Positions 32,301 through 40,751 of a DNA stretch of 40,751 nt are shown piece by piece (the first letter of the stretch is position 1; every line of letters begins with the position of its first letter). The stretch is from contig JAULBX010027119.1 of the NCBI GenBank assembly GCA_032358255.1, forward strand, positions 1 to 40,751. Reading direction: 5' to 3'. Source of the DNA: Heterotrichella gracilis (lineage: Eukaryota; Sar; Xanthophyceae; Tribonematales; Xanthonemataceae). The translations under genes were made by a program, and so were the position numbers. Under the pieces are notes generated by a model, which made no database searches, was not told where the DNA came from, and saw only the letters and a list, made by a program, of their open reading frames with translations.

Positions 32301-32892
32301 CCCAGTTGCTAAATGTGCGGGCGCTGTCGATGTAGTGCGCTTGGGCTAGGCCTGCAACCCATGAAGACGCTGATGGTCGCGATTGGAGATATTTGAAGTA
32401 GGGCAAGGTTCAAGTTACTCTTCAAGTCGGGGGACGGGTTACAGTTTGATACTGCAGAGCCAGATATGTGGCAAGGCAGTGGCAGCTTGAGACTTAGGCA
32501 ACCAACGAGAGTGGTGGGTTGTGGGGGGGGAGGTAGCACCCATGCACAGGCGGAAGCGGTGGCAGCGCCATGGCATGCTCACATCCGTGGCTCGACACGT
32601 GCAGTATCTGTGCTGGGTTGAGCGTCAGCGTTCACAAAGTGTTACTGGAGGGTGCTGCAGTAAGCCAGCACCGTTCGTGCTGGTAGTGTAGCACTACCCC
32701 CCTACCTTCAGTGAGCTGGGCGGTAAACTCAAACTTCCCATCCCGCAGAACCACTGTCCCAGACTCCCAGGAATCTCCACCGACCCCGCTTGCGTGCCCT
32801 GGGTAGGCCTCAAACCGCTGCTGCTGGGCTCCTAGCACGCCATACGCCCCCGCCAAGCACAAGAGAAGCACCACCCACCCTGCCAATTCCAT
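26338..32892 (-). CDS. Phospholipase B-like protein (PLBD family, N-terminal nucleophile hydrolase)
   Basis: PLBD proteins are secreted or lysosomal amidases, activated by self-cleavage before a cysteine. Exons are complement 32706-32892, 32214-32351, 31214-31283, 30587-30780, 30102-30204, 29179-29342, 28638-28838, 27747-27925, 27023-27217 and 26338-26622. They total 1716 nt and 571 aa, the family's usual size, and all phases agree. MELAGWVVLLLCLAGAYGVL is a signal peptide. Cys232 in RCSALVKV is the expected nucleophile at the start of the mature large chain. Other signatures are HASWFTYSGMQRVYKHY, LLQTTNGIFN, LLSWQRVRVAN-like VLSWQRVRVANAMA, CNNQYMVIDLK, RGYWPSYNIPFY, and GCYDTKVT near the end. 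Exon 4 begins at GCTGGAACAG, because the earlier acceptor would create TGA. At least seven of the ten exons have echoes in adjacent introns. Confidence 0.93.
26756..26830. repeat. Echo of the start of phospholipase B-like exon 10
   Basis: The plus image GTGCATGGGGTCC...CAGATCTGCCC...GGCTGCC matches 26560-26612 with changes. Confidence 0.75.
27293..27345. repeat. Echo of the start of phospholipase B-like exon 9, with acceptor
   Basis: Matches 27178-27220, including GGCTTGGTACACCTGGGTAA, about 115 bp upstream in transcript sense. The acceptor is intact. Confidence 0.88.
27582..27637. repeat. Echo of the end of phospholipase B-like exon 8, with donor
   Basis: On the minus strand it reads GGCTACTGGCCATCATACAA, continues to ACAGAG, then donor GTGTGG. 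The peptide RGYWPSYNIPFYTEV is kept. Confidence 0.88.
28081..28128. repeat. Echo of the start of phospholipase B-like exon 8, with an in-frame stop
   Basis: The copy keeps a CCTGCAG acceptor and the frame GTCNN, but the next codon is TAG where the true exon has CAG. If spliced in, it would end translation at once. Confidence 0.88.
28395..28530. repeat. Long, very similar echo of the end of phospholipase B-like exon 7
   Basis: About 110 bp are almost identical to 28640-28740 (peptide SWQRVRVANAMATSGPEWAQ). At the donor position the copy has TTGCGC in place of GTGCGT, so the 5' splice site is lost. Confidence 0.92.
29500..29537. repeat. Echo of the start of phospholipase B-like exon 6
   Basis: The plus image AAGGTCACCTGTAACCTTCA followed by GGCGCTGCACCTGCA matches 29308-29346, including the acceptor and the CSA codons around the nucleophile cysteine. 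Confidence 0.85.
29928..29990. repeat. Interstitial telomere-like runs in phospholipase B-like intron 5
   Basis: Two TTTAGGG runs on the plus strand, so CCCTAAA in transcript sense. They lie between exons 5 and 6. Confidence 0.8.
30350..30413. repeat. Echo of the start of phospholipase B-like exon 5
   Basis: Shares TTGCGCCTGCTCTCAGGCTC and the following CCCCGAGGTCA with 30145-30203. Confidence 0.85.
31338..31530. repeat. Two echoes of the phospholipase B-like exon 3 start with TTTAGGG filler
   Basis: Copies at about 31370-31412 and 31473-31530 share GGTGGTGCCAGATGCGCTCT or its variant with 31263-31285. Clean TTTAGGGTTTAGGG at 31340-31360 lies between the intact exon and the first copy. Further faint copies of the acceptor (TGCAACCA...GTGGACC) extend to about 31950. 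Confidence 0.88.
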
Positions 32893-35018
32893 TGCTCCTG
32901 TTTGATACAATAATGGGCGGTATTCTACAACCTGTAATCACCTTTTTGCAGGGTTTGGAAAATGAAATAGTGCCTCTTTGCCGCCCGTGACCTTGCCTGC
33001 AGGCGACTGGGTGCATGCAAGGTTTTCACACAAGCATGCGAACGTGACATGCATGCGCAACAGCCAGCAAGGCTGGGGAAGTCCGGGTTTAGCTCTTTGC
33101 ATGCAGGTTGTCACGACTGCTGCTGCTGTCGTGTTAACCACACTTGCTGTGGGGCGTTCAGTGAAAGCACGTTTTTTGTGGCGGGAACTGGATGCCAGGC
33201 ACGCGAGTAGGGTCTTGATAGGGTTTTCCTAGGGTTTCCTAGGGTTTCCTTCCACTGGATGATCCAACACCCACATTGTTCAACGCAACGGTGGCGTTGT
33301 GTGCGTGTCCCTTTTCGTAACAGCTATGTGCCCCGATCTCCTGCAGACGTAGGGCGTTTTGCACGCTGCCAGTTCCATTGCATCGCACCGTGTATGTTGG
33401 CGGGGACGGAGGAGCATCTTGTGTTTGCGAAATGTTGCGCGATGTTTCTCAAGAGCAGCTACGACATCTAAGGTTTGTTGTTATTGTGGAGACAGGCCCT
33501 TGGCTTGATTAAGTCCACTGATAATAGTGAACAAAAGGTTCCGTGCATCACGATATATATGCATGCATGCCAAGGAGGAATACTACTCAAAATTCCAAGA
33601 CTGGGAACGCATGCATGGGCTGGAGTTTGAAATATAAACGCCGCACGCTATGCACAGCTGTAGACATAAGGACGTCACGTTTCACAGAGCCCAAACCCTC
33701 CTCTTGTGTCGAGCTGCTTGGAAACTAGTGATACCTCCGCCTTGCTGTGAAGACTCCCAAAAAGCGTGTTACCTATTCACCGCTGCCCACGACCGCCTTG
33801 CCAACAACGTTGCAACGGAGCTGTTTGAGCTGTGCTGAGAAGCGAACCAATCACAGACTGATACAGTGGACCCACAGCCTGGGTCCTCCGCCTCCTCGCG
33901 GGATCGCAGCAGCGTTGCTGGCATCCACTATTTCAAAAACTTGAACCCAGAAGGTTGCAGCAGTAAGTATGGCTAGCAACAGTAAAGCCCCCAAGAACAG
34001 CCGTTTACTGGCTGCCAGCGCTTTACTGTTGCTAGCCAAATACTGCTGCTGGTTACGCACTCGCTATCCATCAGGCGGATATGCATGCACTGCTGCCATG
34101 CTAACCCACTGTGGCACCCGAGTTGATACGCGCACAGTCCCACCAGCCTCCCGCCCTGATCTTCTGTGATAGGGATGCATAACATCTGCAATGTCGGTCT
34201 GTCGTTTGGTGGTAAGCCAGTGTCTGCCCTAACTGGAGCCAACTTTCCAGCTGGCTGGGCAAGCCGGGTTGTGGGCAAGCAAGCTGCACTGTTAGTGAGT
34301 TCTGATGGTGGCATGCTTACCCTGATGTGCCCCGTGCAGGTGCTGGTGAGGGCTGCAGGGGTGCGGCGGGAGTTGTTGCGGGACGCAAGTGAACCCTTCT
34401 ATTTTACCCTAAGGAAGGGTTGCAGCGGGAGGGTGTACACGTACAGGTGAGCAGCCACCCCGGTGGTGCGGCCCTCAACATCAAACGATCCCGGTGCACC
34501 CCTCCTATGATGTTGAAGCGGGGTTGGAATGTGAGGGCGTGTCTACCGTGGATGCCGTTACAAGCTGGGACTGGTGTTGAAACTGGGGACTGGTGGCGAG
34601 CTGTGCCCCTTAGCAGTCAATCCCTTGCAATTCTCACCATTCATCATTGCTATCCTGCGCAACTGGATCTGCCACCAGATTCCTGTCTCACGTTTCCCTC
34701 TTGCCGCAGCCACGGTGACTCCTGACCCCAGTCCCATCACCTACACCACCCAATATGATTAATGCTTCTTCAGTCCCACACAACAGCCGTATAATCGCTA
34801 TTTTACTTTTCTATGAAGTAAAATTATTACTGAAATACACGTGTCTCGTCCTGCAGCAGCCATGGTGACCTCTGACCCTAGCCCCATCACCTACACCGCC
34901 CAATAAAACATGCTTCTCCCACCCCATTTTGAAGCACACAGGAGCCATAATGATAATCAAATGTGTCAACAAAGTAAAAGGATAACTTCAATGCACTTTT
35001 TCTTGTCCTGCAGCAGCC
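32893..35018. other. Divergent region between phospholipase B-like and SANT genes
   Basis: Contains a hairpin at 33970-34038 and the SANT exon 1 echoes at 34703-34905. The open frame 34166-34450 (94 codons) includes a well-bounded exon-like piece, 34340-34446 (acceptor CCCGTGCAG, donor GTGAGC). It cannot join the SANT coding frame, so it may be a 5' UTR exon or an unrelated small ORF. No other gene is visible. Confidence 0.5.
33970..34038. repeat. Hairpin: 19-bp perfect inverted repeat, 31-nt spacer
   Basis: TGGCTAGCAACAGTAAAGC at 33970-33988 is matched by its exact reverse complement at 34020-34038. Beyond the arms the match continues imperfectly (CAGCAGTAAGTA against CAGCAGCAGTAT), extending the stem to about 30 bp. 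Confidence 0.92.
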
Positions 35019-35075
35019 ATGGTGACCTCCGATCCCAGCCCCATCACCTACACCACCGTCCTCACCAACCAGGCA
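34703..35075. repeat. Three-copy echo array of SANT exon 1
   Basis: The start of the coding exon with acceptor occurs at about 34703-34754, 34852-34905 and 35006-35066. All three share CCCCATCACCTACACC or its CCCAGTCCC variant. The second copy also has ATGGTGACC and soon reaches a stop (CAATAA). Only the third continues. Confidence 0.9.
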
Positions 35076-36226
35076 GACAAGATCGAGTGGACCATGCTCA
35101 TGCGAGCTAGGTACAGCCCCGCAAAGATGCTCAACGAAGACCGAACCATCAACCAGGACTTCTTCAAGCCAACCAAGGTGGGTACATGGGGAGCAAGTTA
35201 CCTACAGGGAAGTTAAGGGTTAATAAGCGTTCCAGCAATTTAGCCGGATCAGCGATCATCCCTGCCCATGCGACGCCAAGCACTGACTGCCTGGCAATAC
35301 TCGCGTACTTTGTTGGTCTTGCGCGTTGTGCTGTGTCATGCGACGCTGAGCTTAGCCGCCCCTTTTTCTCTTTGTACCGTAACAAACAGTGTACGCGTCC
35401 TTCAGGTGGTGATTGTGAATGAGAAGAAATGGGGAGACGCGGAGCGGGACCTCCTCTACAAGGGCCTGGAGAAGTATGGCGTGGGCAAGTGGCGGGAGAT
35501 CAGCGGGGAGCTCCTGCCTGCCTGGGATGAGCAAACTCTGCGGGTCAAATCGGCGCGCCTGCTGGGAAGCCAGAGTCTGGCCAGGTAAACCTAATACCCT
35601 GTACAATGGTACCTAAAACCCTAATACTCTGTACAAGGTGGGCTTAAAAACAGGTTAGTTAGTTGCATGCATTATAGCAATCTGATTGGGTAAGTGGTTA
35701 CCCTTGCACACGATTGGATGTGTGGGGGGAATGTCGGGAAACCAGCGGGGAATTCCTGCCAGCCTGGGATGAACAGATGCTGCGGGTCAAGTCAGCGCGC
35801 CTGCTGGGGAGCCAAATCCTGGCCAGGTGTGTGGGGCTTAAAACCCTAAAACCCTGTACAACACCCTGGAGAAGTGCTAGGTGGCCAGTGAATGAATTGC
35901 TGGACTCCTGTCAGCATCCCTGTTGGTGTTCTGTCCGCCATGCAATTGTGGTTTGACGGTGCCGTGCGTGTGTGGCACGCCACCACAGGACCTGAAACGC
36001 CGTTTCTGGCTGACTGCCACAAGCGAGTCAACTGACGCCTGTGTGTGTTGGCGGCAGGTATGTGGCGTGGAAGGGCGACCGCGCGGCGGTGGATGCCGAG
36101 TGCTTGGTCAACAAGGCAATTGGCGCACGCACGGGGTGCTGGAAGGCAGGGGTGCTTGTGGAAGATGACCAGGGGAGCGTGAGGAAGGCTTTGGAGGAAA
36201 TGGCAGCGGCTGCAGCCAAATCATAG
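35019..36226 (+). CDS. Small SANT/Myb-like domain protein
   Basis: Exons are 35019-35177, 35406-35584 and 36058-36226, giving 507 nt and 168 aa. All joins are in phase. Residues 60-112 form a SANT/Myb-like fold: KKWGDAERDLLYKGLEKYGV, GKWREISGELLPAWDEQTLR, then RLLGSQSLARY. Spaced tryptophans and a helix-turn-helix pattern suggest DNA or chromatin binding. The C-terminal part (YVAWKGDR, GCWKAGVLVEDDQGS) is distinctive but I cannot name it. I chose the ATG at 35019 because its context is good (GCCATGG) and the upstream exon-like piece is out of frame. A different upstream start is possible. Nuclear location is inferred. Confidence 0.75.
35722..35826. repeat. Echo of SANT exon 2, open through to its donor
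   Basis: About 105 bp repeat the exon 2 end (peptide LPAWDEQMLRVKSARLLGSQ, donor GTGTGG). CCCTAA filler lies between it and exon 2. No acceptor is clear. Confidence 0.92.
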
Positions 36227-37052
36227 GCTCCCTCGCGGGCAACTTTTCGCAATGCTCGCAGCGTCTTGCGCTGCCAAACTTGGGATCCACGTGTCTTTTG
36301 GGATCCCAGTTCTGGCCAGGCGGGTGTGCTTGTGGAGGATGACCAGGGGAGCGTGAAGAAGGCCTTCGAGGAAATGGCAGCGGCTGCAGCCAATGCATAG
36401 GCTCCTCGAGGGGTAGCTTTTCACCATATTTTCTCTTGGCAATACAAAAATTGTAAGGAAACAAATCACCTTTTTGCCGTGTTGCAACCGTTTTTCTGCT
36501 ATTCTGCTTCTAGCAGCGCAGTGCACTGCCAACCCCCAGCTGTGTTTTGGATCTTCTGGGGTCCCCTTTGTCTGGCCAGTGCTGCCCTTAATCTGTGAGC
36601 CCGGTTAGGGTATGCTATGCAGCATGAAGTGATGTGGTGGGGAGGGATAATAAATCAGACCAGGGTAGCAAGAGACTGGTAGCGGTTGGGGGCTTGTGCA
36701 CCATTCTCTGGAAGTTGTGGGTTGCCTAGCGGGGATCGCTGTCGGGGATCACAATTTTGGAAAACAACATGCACCAGAAAACAGACAGTGAGGTGGAGGT
36801 TTTCGTTAGAGTCCTTGAAGCAGCTTTGGTGTAACATTTTCCGCCAGGATTACTCTCACAGGCCCTTCGTGCGCTGCTGTGGAGGATACTATACCGCTTG
36901 TCTTGTGGTTGGGCCTAGTGCATGCCGAGGCATGCCCACGAAGCCCTGCACGACACTCCACGTCACTTTTATGTTAACAATCCACTCACATTGCCACGAA
37001 TAACTTTTTCCGTAACCCCTGTTCACTGGTGGGTTCACTTGCGTTGAATACA
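36227..37052. other. Region between SANT and coiled-coil genes
   Basis: Apart from the SANT terminal-exon echo, no gene is visible. It should hold the SANT 3' end and the promoter of the next gene. The small open frames lack family features. Confidence 0.45.
36314..36400. repeat. Echo of the SANT terminal exon beyond the stop
   Basis: Follows GGCCAG and reads AGVLVEDDQGSVKKAFEEMA to its own TAG at about 36400. The frame is intact and it is about 90% like the true C terminus. Confidence 0.9.
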
Positions 37053-40000
37053 ATGTCGAACACCAACTCCCCTCGAGGCCGGAAGGGCTCAACAGCAGGA
37101 GGCTCCCTGTCGAACCTCGGCTCTCCACGATCTCCACGGTCACCCAAAATGGTAAGCGTGGAAACCCAGCTTTCCGGACCAGGTTGATCCTCGTTGCGCA
37201 CGCAATGGTGTGGTGGAAAACCTCGAAAACTGTGGCTGTAAAGTATATCAGTAGAACTACATGATCCCACAATCAAGGCATACCAGCCCAGTTCTGCAAC
37301 AGGCTTGAACGGTCCTCGAGTACAGTGGAACAGAGCAGCACTCGTATAGCAGTTTTCAAGCAAAGTCCACTCACCAAACACACTTTGCTTGCCAGCTAGT
37401 GGTTGTCAGTCAATGCATATGGGACAAGATGGGTGCAACCAGGAAGCCTGGAGAAGCCGCCCACTAGTGGAGGAACCCAACCTCTTCTCTAACCTACTCT
37501 AACACCCACATGGGTTGCAGAGCACCATGAAGTCCCCAAGGCGGAGCATGGTGTTTGGCTTCACCCAACCACCTCACCCACTGTCAGATGAAGGCAGGGA
37601 GGGGGCACGCCAAGCTGCTGCACTCATAGAGGTAAACCCTGAACCCTGAACCTAAACCCTAGCGCCAGGCCGCTGCATTCATAGATGTAAGCCCTGTTTA
37701 GGGTTTAGGGCTCTCAAGGGATCAGCTGCATCAGAGAGTCACAAGTTGCAAAGTCGCCACTCTCCAGCAAGCTTGGGCTGTGGACAGACTACCCTAAAAA
37801 TCTCGCTTCAACCTAAACCCTAAACCATAGCGCCCCACTGGGTTTGAGGGTTGTCAGGGATAAGGCGGGTGGGTGGGGTGGGTGGGTAAGGAGCCAAGGG
37901 AAGTTGGCATAGGATACACACCACGTTGCTCACCTGTGCTTCCAAATGGGCAACCATCGAAAGAAGCACACCACCTGTGCTTCCAAATGAGCTACATGTG
38001 CCAGGCAGTATACGCAGCCGTTGCCAGGTTCTGTGCCTTTGGGTTGCAATGTTCAGCACAGCTCTGCAGCGAGGAACCGCTGACTATACTTTGCCCCATT
38101 CCTCATCCACCCACATGCAAAAACCTGCCTGCATACAGGTCCTGTCATCGGTCAAGAACCCCTCCGGGTCAGTGGATGGCAGCGCCAAGCAACCTGACCC
38201 AGGCACAGCCCCCAGATCTGGTGGAGGTGCAATCCCAGCAGGGCCCACAGAACCCCCCACGCCCCTGGAAGTGCGCTTTGCACAGAGCGTGCGGTTTTCC
38301 AGCAACGACAGGGAGGCAGACAGTGGGGCTTGGGAGGATTCGCCTGTGGCACATGCCTCCACTAGCGAGCCTGAGGAGGCTGCTGGGTATGGAGCTCACG
38401 AGGTTGATGTGCCACTTGTACTTACAGGTGAGGAGTGGAGTAGATGGCATCGTGAGTAGCATCTGCATGCATGGACAGGAAGGAGTTTAATATCATTTCA
38501 TTTGCTTTAATTTTTTGGGGCTTCCCTGTACAATTCATGCAAAGGTAAATGGGCCATTTGCAGTCCCAGGTGAAGAGTAGTGGATATTATGATGCTCAAA
38601 AGACAGGAGACTAGGAAACTTGTCAATATTTCATTTGTTTTAATTATTTACATGGGTGACAGGTGGCACGTGTTTCAAAGACAGGCTGCTTAGATATTCG
38701 TTTAACATGGTTGAATCAAACTTTCTTTTAAACAATTTATTATACCGAATTGACATTCTGCCGAACTGGGACAGGTGGCACGCCTGCATCACGGCCAGCG
38801 TCCCGCACCGCCAGCTCAGCAGCTGATAGGCCCCGCAGCACCTCACCCAGGCGGGCTAGGAGCCGATTGGATGTGGGCATGGACTCTGATGCCTGGGTGG
38901 AGGAGATTGAGTCCTATGCCGCTGTCATCACAGAGCACAACATCAAGCTGAAGCAGAAGGTGCAGCTGGTGAGCTCACGCTTTAGGGTGTAGGGTTTAGG
39001 GTTTAAGTGACCAGTGCATGTGCAGATCATCAAGCTGAAGCAAAAGGTGCAGCAGGTGAGCTGCGCACGGCATGCATAGGGCTCAGATGTAGGGTTTAGG
39101 GTTTAGGGTTTAACCGACCAGTGCATGTGCCGCTGTCAATACGGAGCACACCATCGAGCTGAAGCAAAAGGTGCAGCAGGTGAGCTGTGTATGGCATGCA
39201 TTGGGTTCAGGGTCTAGGGTCTAGGGTTTAGGGTTTTGTGTTATAATACCGGATGCCAGTGCATACACAAGGTCAGCACTGGGCACCACACCAATCTCAA
39301 ATGGAAGATGCAGCAGTTGATATGCGCGCTGCACCTGCCATAGCTCTAGGGTTTACATGTAGGCTTTAGGCTACCGAAGTGATTTCCAAATATTGCTGGA
39401 CATGAAGCGATCATTGCGTGCAAGAATGGTGACAATCATAGTCATGACGGCAACCATAATGACTATCACAGCAATGATGATAACCACAGCCGTGCGGATC
39501 ACGATTCTCACCTGCAGTGCATCTATGCGCACAGGCAATTGACAGGATGGCCGGTGCAAACGCCAACCGCCCTGACAGCGCCAACCAGGCTGCTCGGCCA
39601 GGCAGCTCGGGGGGCAAAATCGGGGTGGTGGGGCTGCTGCACCACCTGCAATCCATCCTGCAGCACCACCACGAGCTGCAGATGCAGAACATTGACCGGA
39701 TCAGCTCACTCAAGGTGAGGATCAATGGACTACAAATTAATGGAAACAAGTTTGCTAGCCTAGGGTTTCCATGAGCCGACGCATTGCTTGTTTATTTTCA
39801 AAAGAGTGCCAGCGGTTGGGCTGCTGCACCACCTGCAATCTATTTAAATGCATTTTTATGTATTCTATTGTATTGTGATGAAAGATGTAAATGGAATGCA
39901 GTCCATGGAGTTACAGTACATTGTGGTGCGTACAGGCGGCGCAGCAAAACAACAGCGAGGGGCTGGGGTCGCAATCAAGTTTGGCGCAAAAGGTGCGCAC

Positions 40001-40668
40001 GCACAAATAAACTCTCAGTCGTGTCATTATGTTTAGCTGCATCATGTTGCCGCTATGCATGTGCCGTGATGTGCACGTTTATGTTGTTGCTGTGCGTTAC
40101 CTTACATCTGCATTTATGATCACGGGCATGGCACATGCCGTACTGCTGGCCACCCCTCCTGGGTCAACTTAGCAATGCACCAAAATTTGGTCAATTTAAT
40201 GCACACCCACACACCAAATACCAGAATGCACAGCACCCACCATTCCACCCACACTTCCCATTTTGTGCATGCTTTCCTTCTGCAGGTTTGTGTTTAATTC
40301 AATGGCATTTACAACATTTACATGGAAATTGATTTGGAATTATTTTTCATCTCTTTGAAACATATAAACAAATATCGAACTTCTTTATTTTACCATGTTC
40401 CACCCACCCGCAGGACCGCCCCACCAGCGCCCCCACCGCCACCATCGCAGCCTCCCCCCCCGCCCGCGGCGGCTCCGTCTACAGCTCGGCACCCAGCGGG
40501 TGGGCGGACCGCAGTCGGCGCCGATCCAGCGTGAGCCTGGGGCTGAGCGCACCCCAGCTGGTCGACTTTGAGCAGCTGCGGATTGAGGCGCAGGCTGTGC
40601 AGGCCAAGCTTGAAGCCAAACAGGAGGAGACTGCGCGGCTGAGGAAGAAGCTGGCGGGGCATGTGCAG
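37053..40668 (+). CDS. Coiled-coil protein, CCDC96/CCDC113-like (DUF4201), 3' truncated by the window
   Basis: Exons are 37053-37151, 37521-37631, 38139-38427, 38775-38968, 39535-39714, 39936-39992 and 40414-40668. They total 1185 nt, or 395 residues so far, all in phase, and continue beyond the window through donor GTGGGT. The N terminus is low-complexity and rich in Ser, Pro and Arg (SPRSPRSPKM). A short coiled coil follows (VEEIESYAAVITEHNIKLKQ), then ILQHHHELQMQNIDRISSLK. The end, LVDFEQLRIEAQAVQAKLEA followed by KQEETARLRKK, resembles the conserved start of DUF4201 in CCDC113/CCDC96, which link axonemal complexes in cilia. The 57-nt exon 6 (AAQQNNSEGLGSQSS) is supported by splice sites and phase only. 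The family call rests on one block, so moderate confidence. Confidence 0.6.
37662..37690. repeat. Short echo of the coiled-coil gene exon 2 end, with donor
   Basis: CGCCAGGCCGCTGCATTCAT then AGATGTAAG mirrors CGCCAAGCTGCTGCACTCAT then AGAGGTAAA. CCCTAAACCCT filler lies between. Confidence 0.8.
39017..39235. repeat. Echoes of the coiled-coil gene exon 4 end with TTTAGGG filler
   Basis: Copies at about 39022-39055 and 39129-39180 repeat ATCAAGCTGAAGCAAAAGGT with a GTGAGC donor. A fainter one lies near 39285-39320. A TTTAGGGTTTAGGG run follows each (39091-39112 is clean). Here the run is TTTAGGG in transcript sense, opposite to most other cases. Confidence 0.9.
39803..39842. repeat. Echo of the coiled-coil gene exon 5
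   Basis: GGGCTGCTGCACCACCTGCA is shared exactly with 39632-39651. The surrounding bases are diverged. Confidence 0.8.
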
Positions 40669-40729
40669 GTGGGTGGTGATGGAGATGTGGTGGTAGGTAG
40701 TGGTGGGTGTCGTGGGGGGTCGGGGTGTA

Positions 40730-40749
40730 GGGGGGGGGGGGGGGGGGGG
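40730..40749. repeat. 20-bp poly-G run at the window end
   Basis: An uninterrupted G run follows a G-rich stretch. It may be a true G-tract, able to form a quadruplex, or a sequencing artefact at a contig end. Confidence 0.95.
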
Positions 40750-40751
40750 CT

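Overview
The window is nuclear DNA of a eukaryote, most likely a green alga. It has many short spliced exons with GC-rich third codon positions, GT-AG introns, a plastid-targeted protein, a flagellar-type coiled-coil protein, and TTTAGGG/CCCTAAA motifs of the plant and green-algal telomere type scattered inside genes. A prasinophyte such as a Cymbomonas/Pyramimonas relative fits, but that is inference. One 100-N assembly gap lies at 15852-15951. Exon models were built by hand: every junction was chosen so that acceptor, donor and reading phase agree.

Layout. (1) 255-4748, minus: a multi-membrane-span protein I do not recognise, probably continuing left. (2) 6421-8580, minus: RPS10, cytosolic ribosomal protein eS10, 5 exons, 180 aa. 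(3) 9292-13884, plus: PPAN/SSF1, a Brix-domain ribosome-biogenesis factor, 9 exons, 433 aa, head to head with RPS10. (4) 14962-19455, minus: an MFS transporter with a chloroplast transit peptide, 11 exons, 561 aa. (5) 20298-22736, plus: a METTL21-family protein methyltransferase, 5 exons plus a possible 9-nt microexon. (6) 23433-24449, minus: an armadillo-like helical-repeat protein, almost intronless. (7) 26338-32892, minus: a secreted or lysosomal phospholipase B-like amidase, 10 exons, 571 aa. (8) 35019-36226, plus: a small SANT/Myb-like protein, 3 exons, 168 aa. (9) 37053 to beyond 40668, plus: a coiled-coil protein of CCDC96/CCDC113 (DUF4201) type, cut by the window edge.

The genes do not form one pathway, except the RPS10/PPAN pair, which both serve ribosome production. 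What unites the window is structural. Introns and 3' flanks of eight of the nine genes contain truncated, tandem copies of the neighbouring exon edge together with its splice site ('exon echoes'). Many of these copies are joined by CCCTAAA-rich filler. The copies range from near-identical to barely recognisable. Some keep reading frame and splice sites and could act as alternative or poison exons. This is the most unusual signal in the window.

No rRNA, tRNA, CRISPR array or intact autonomous transposon was recognised.
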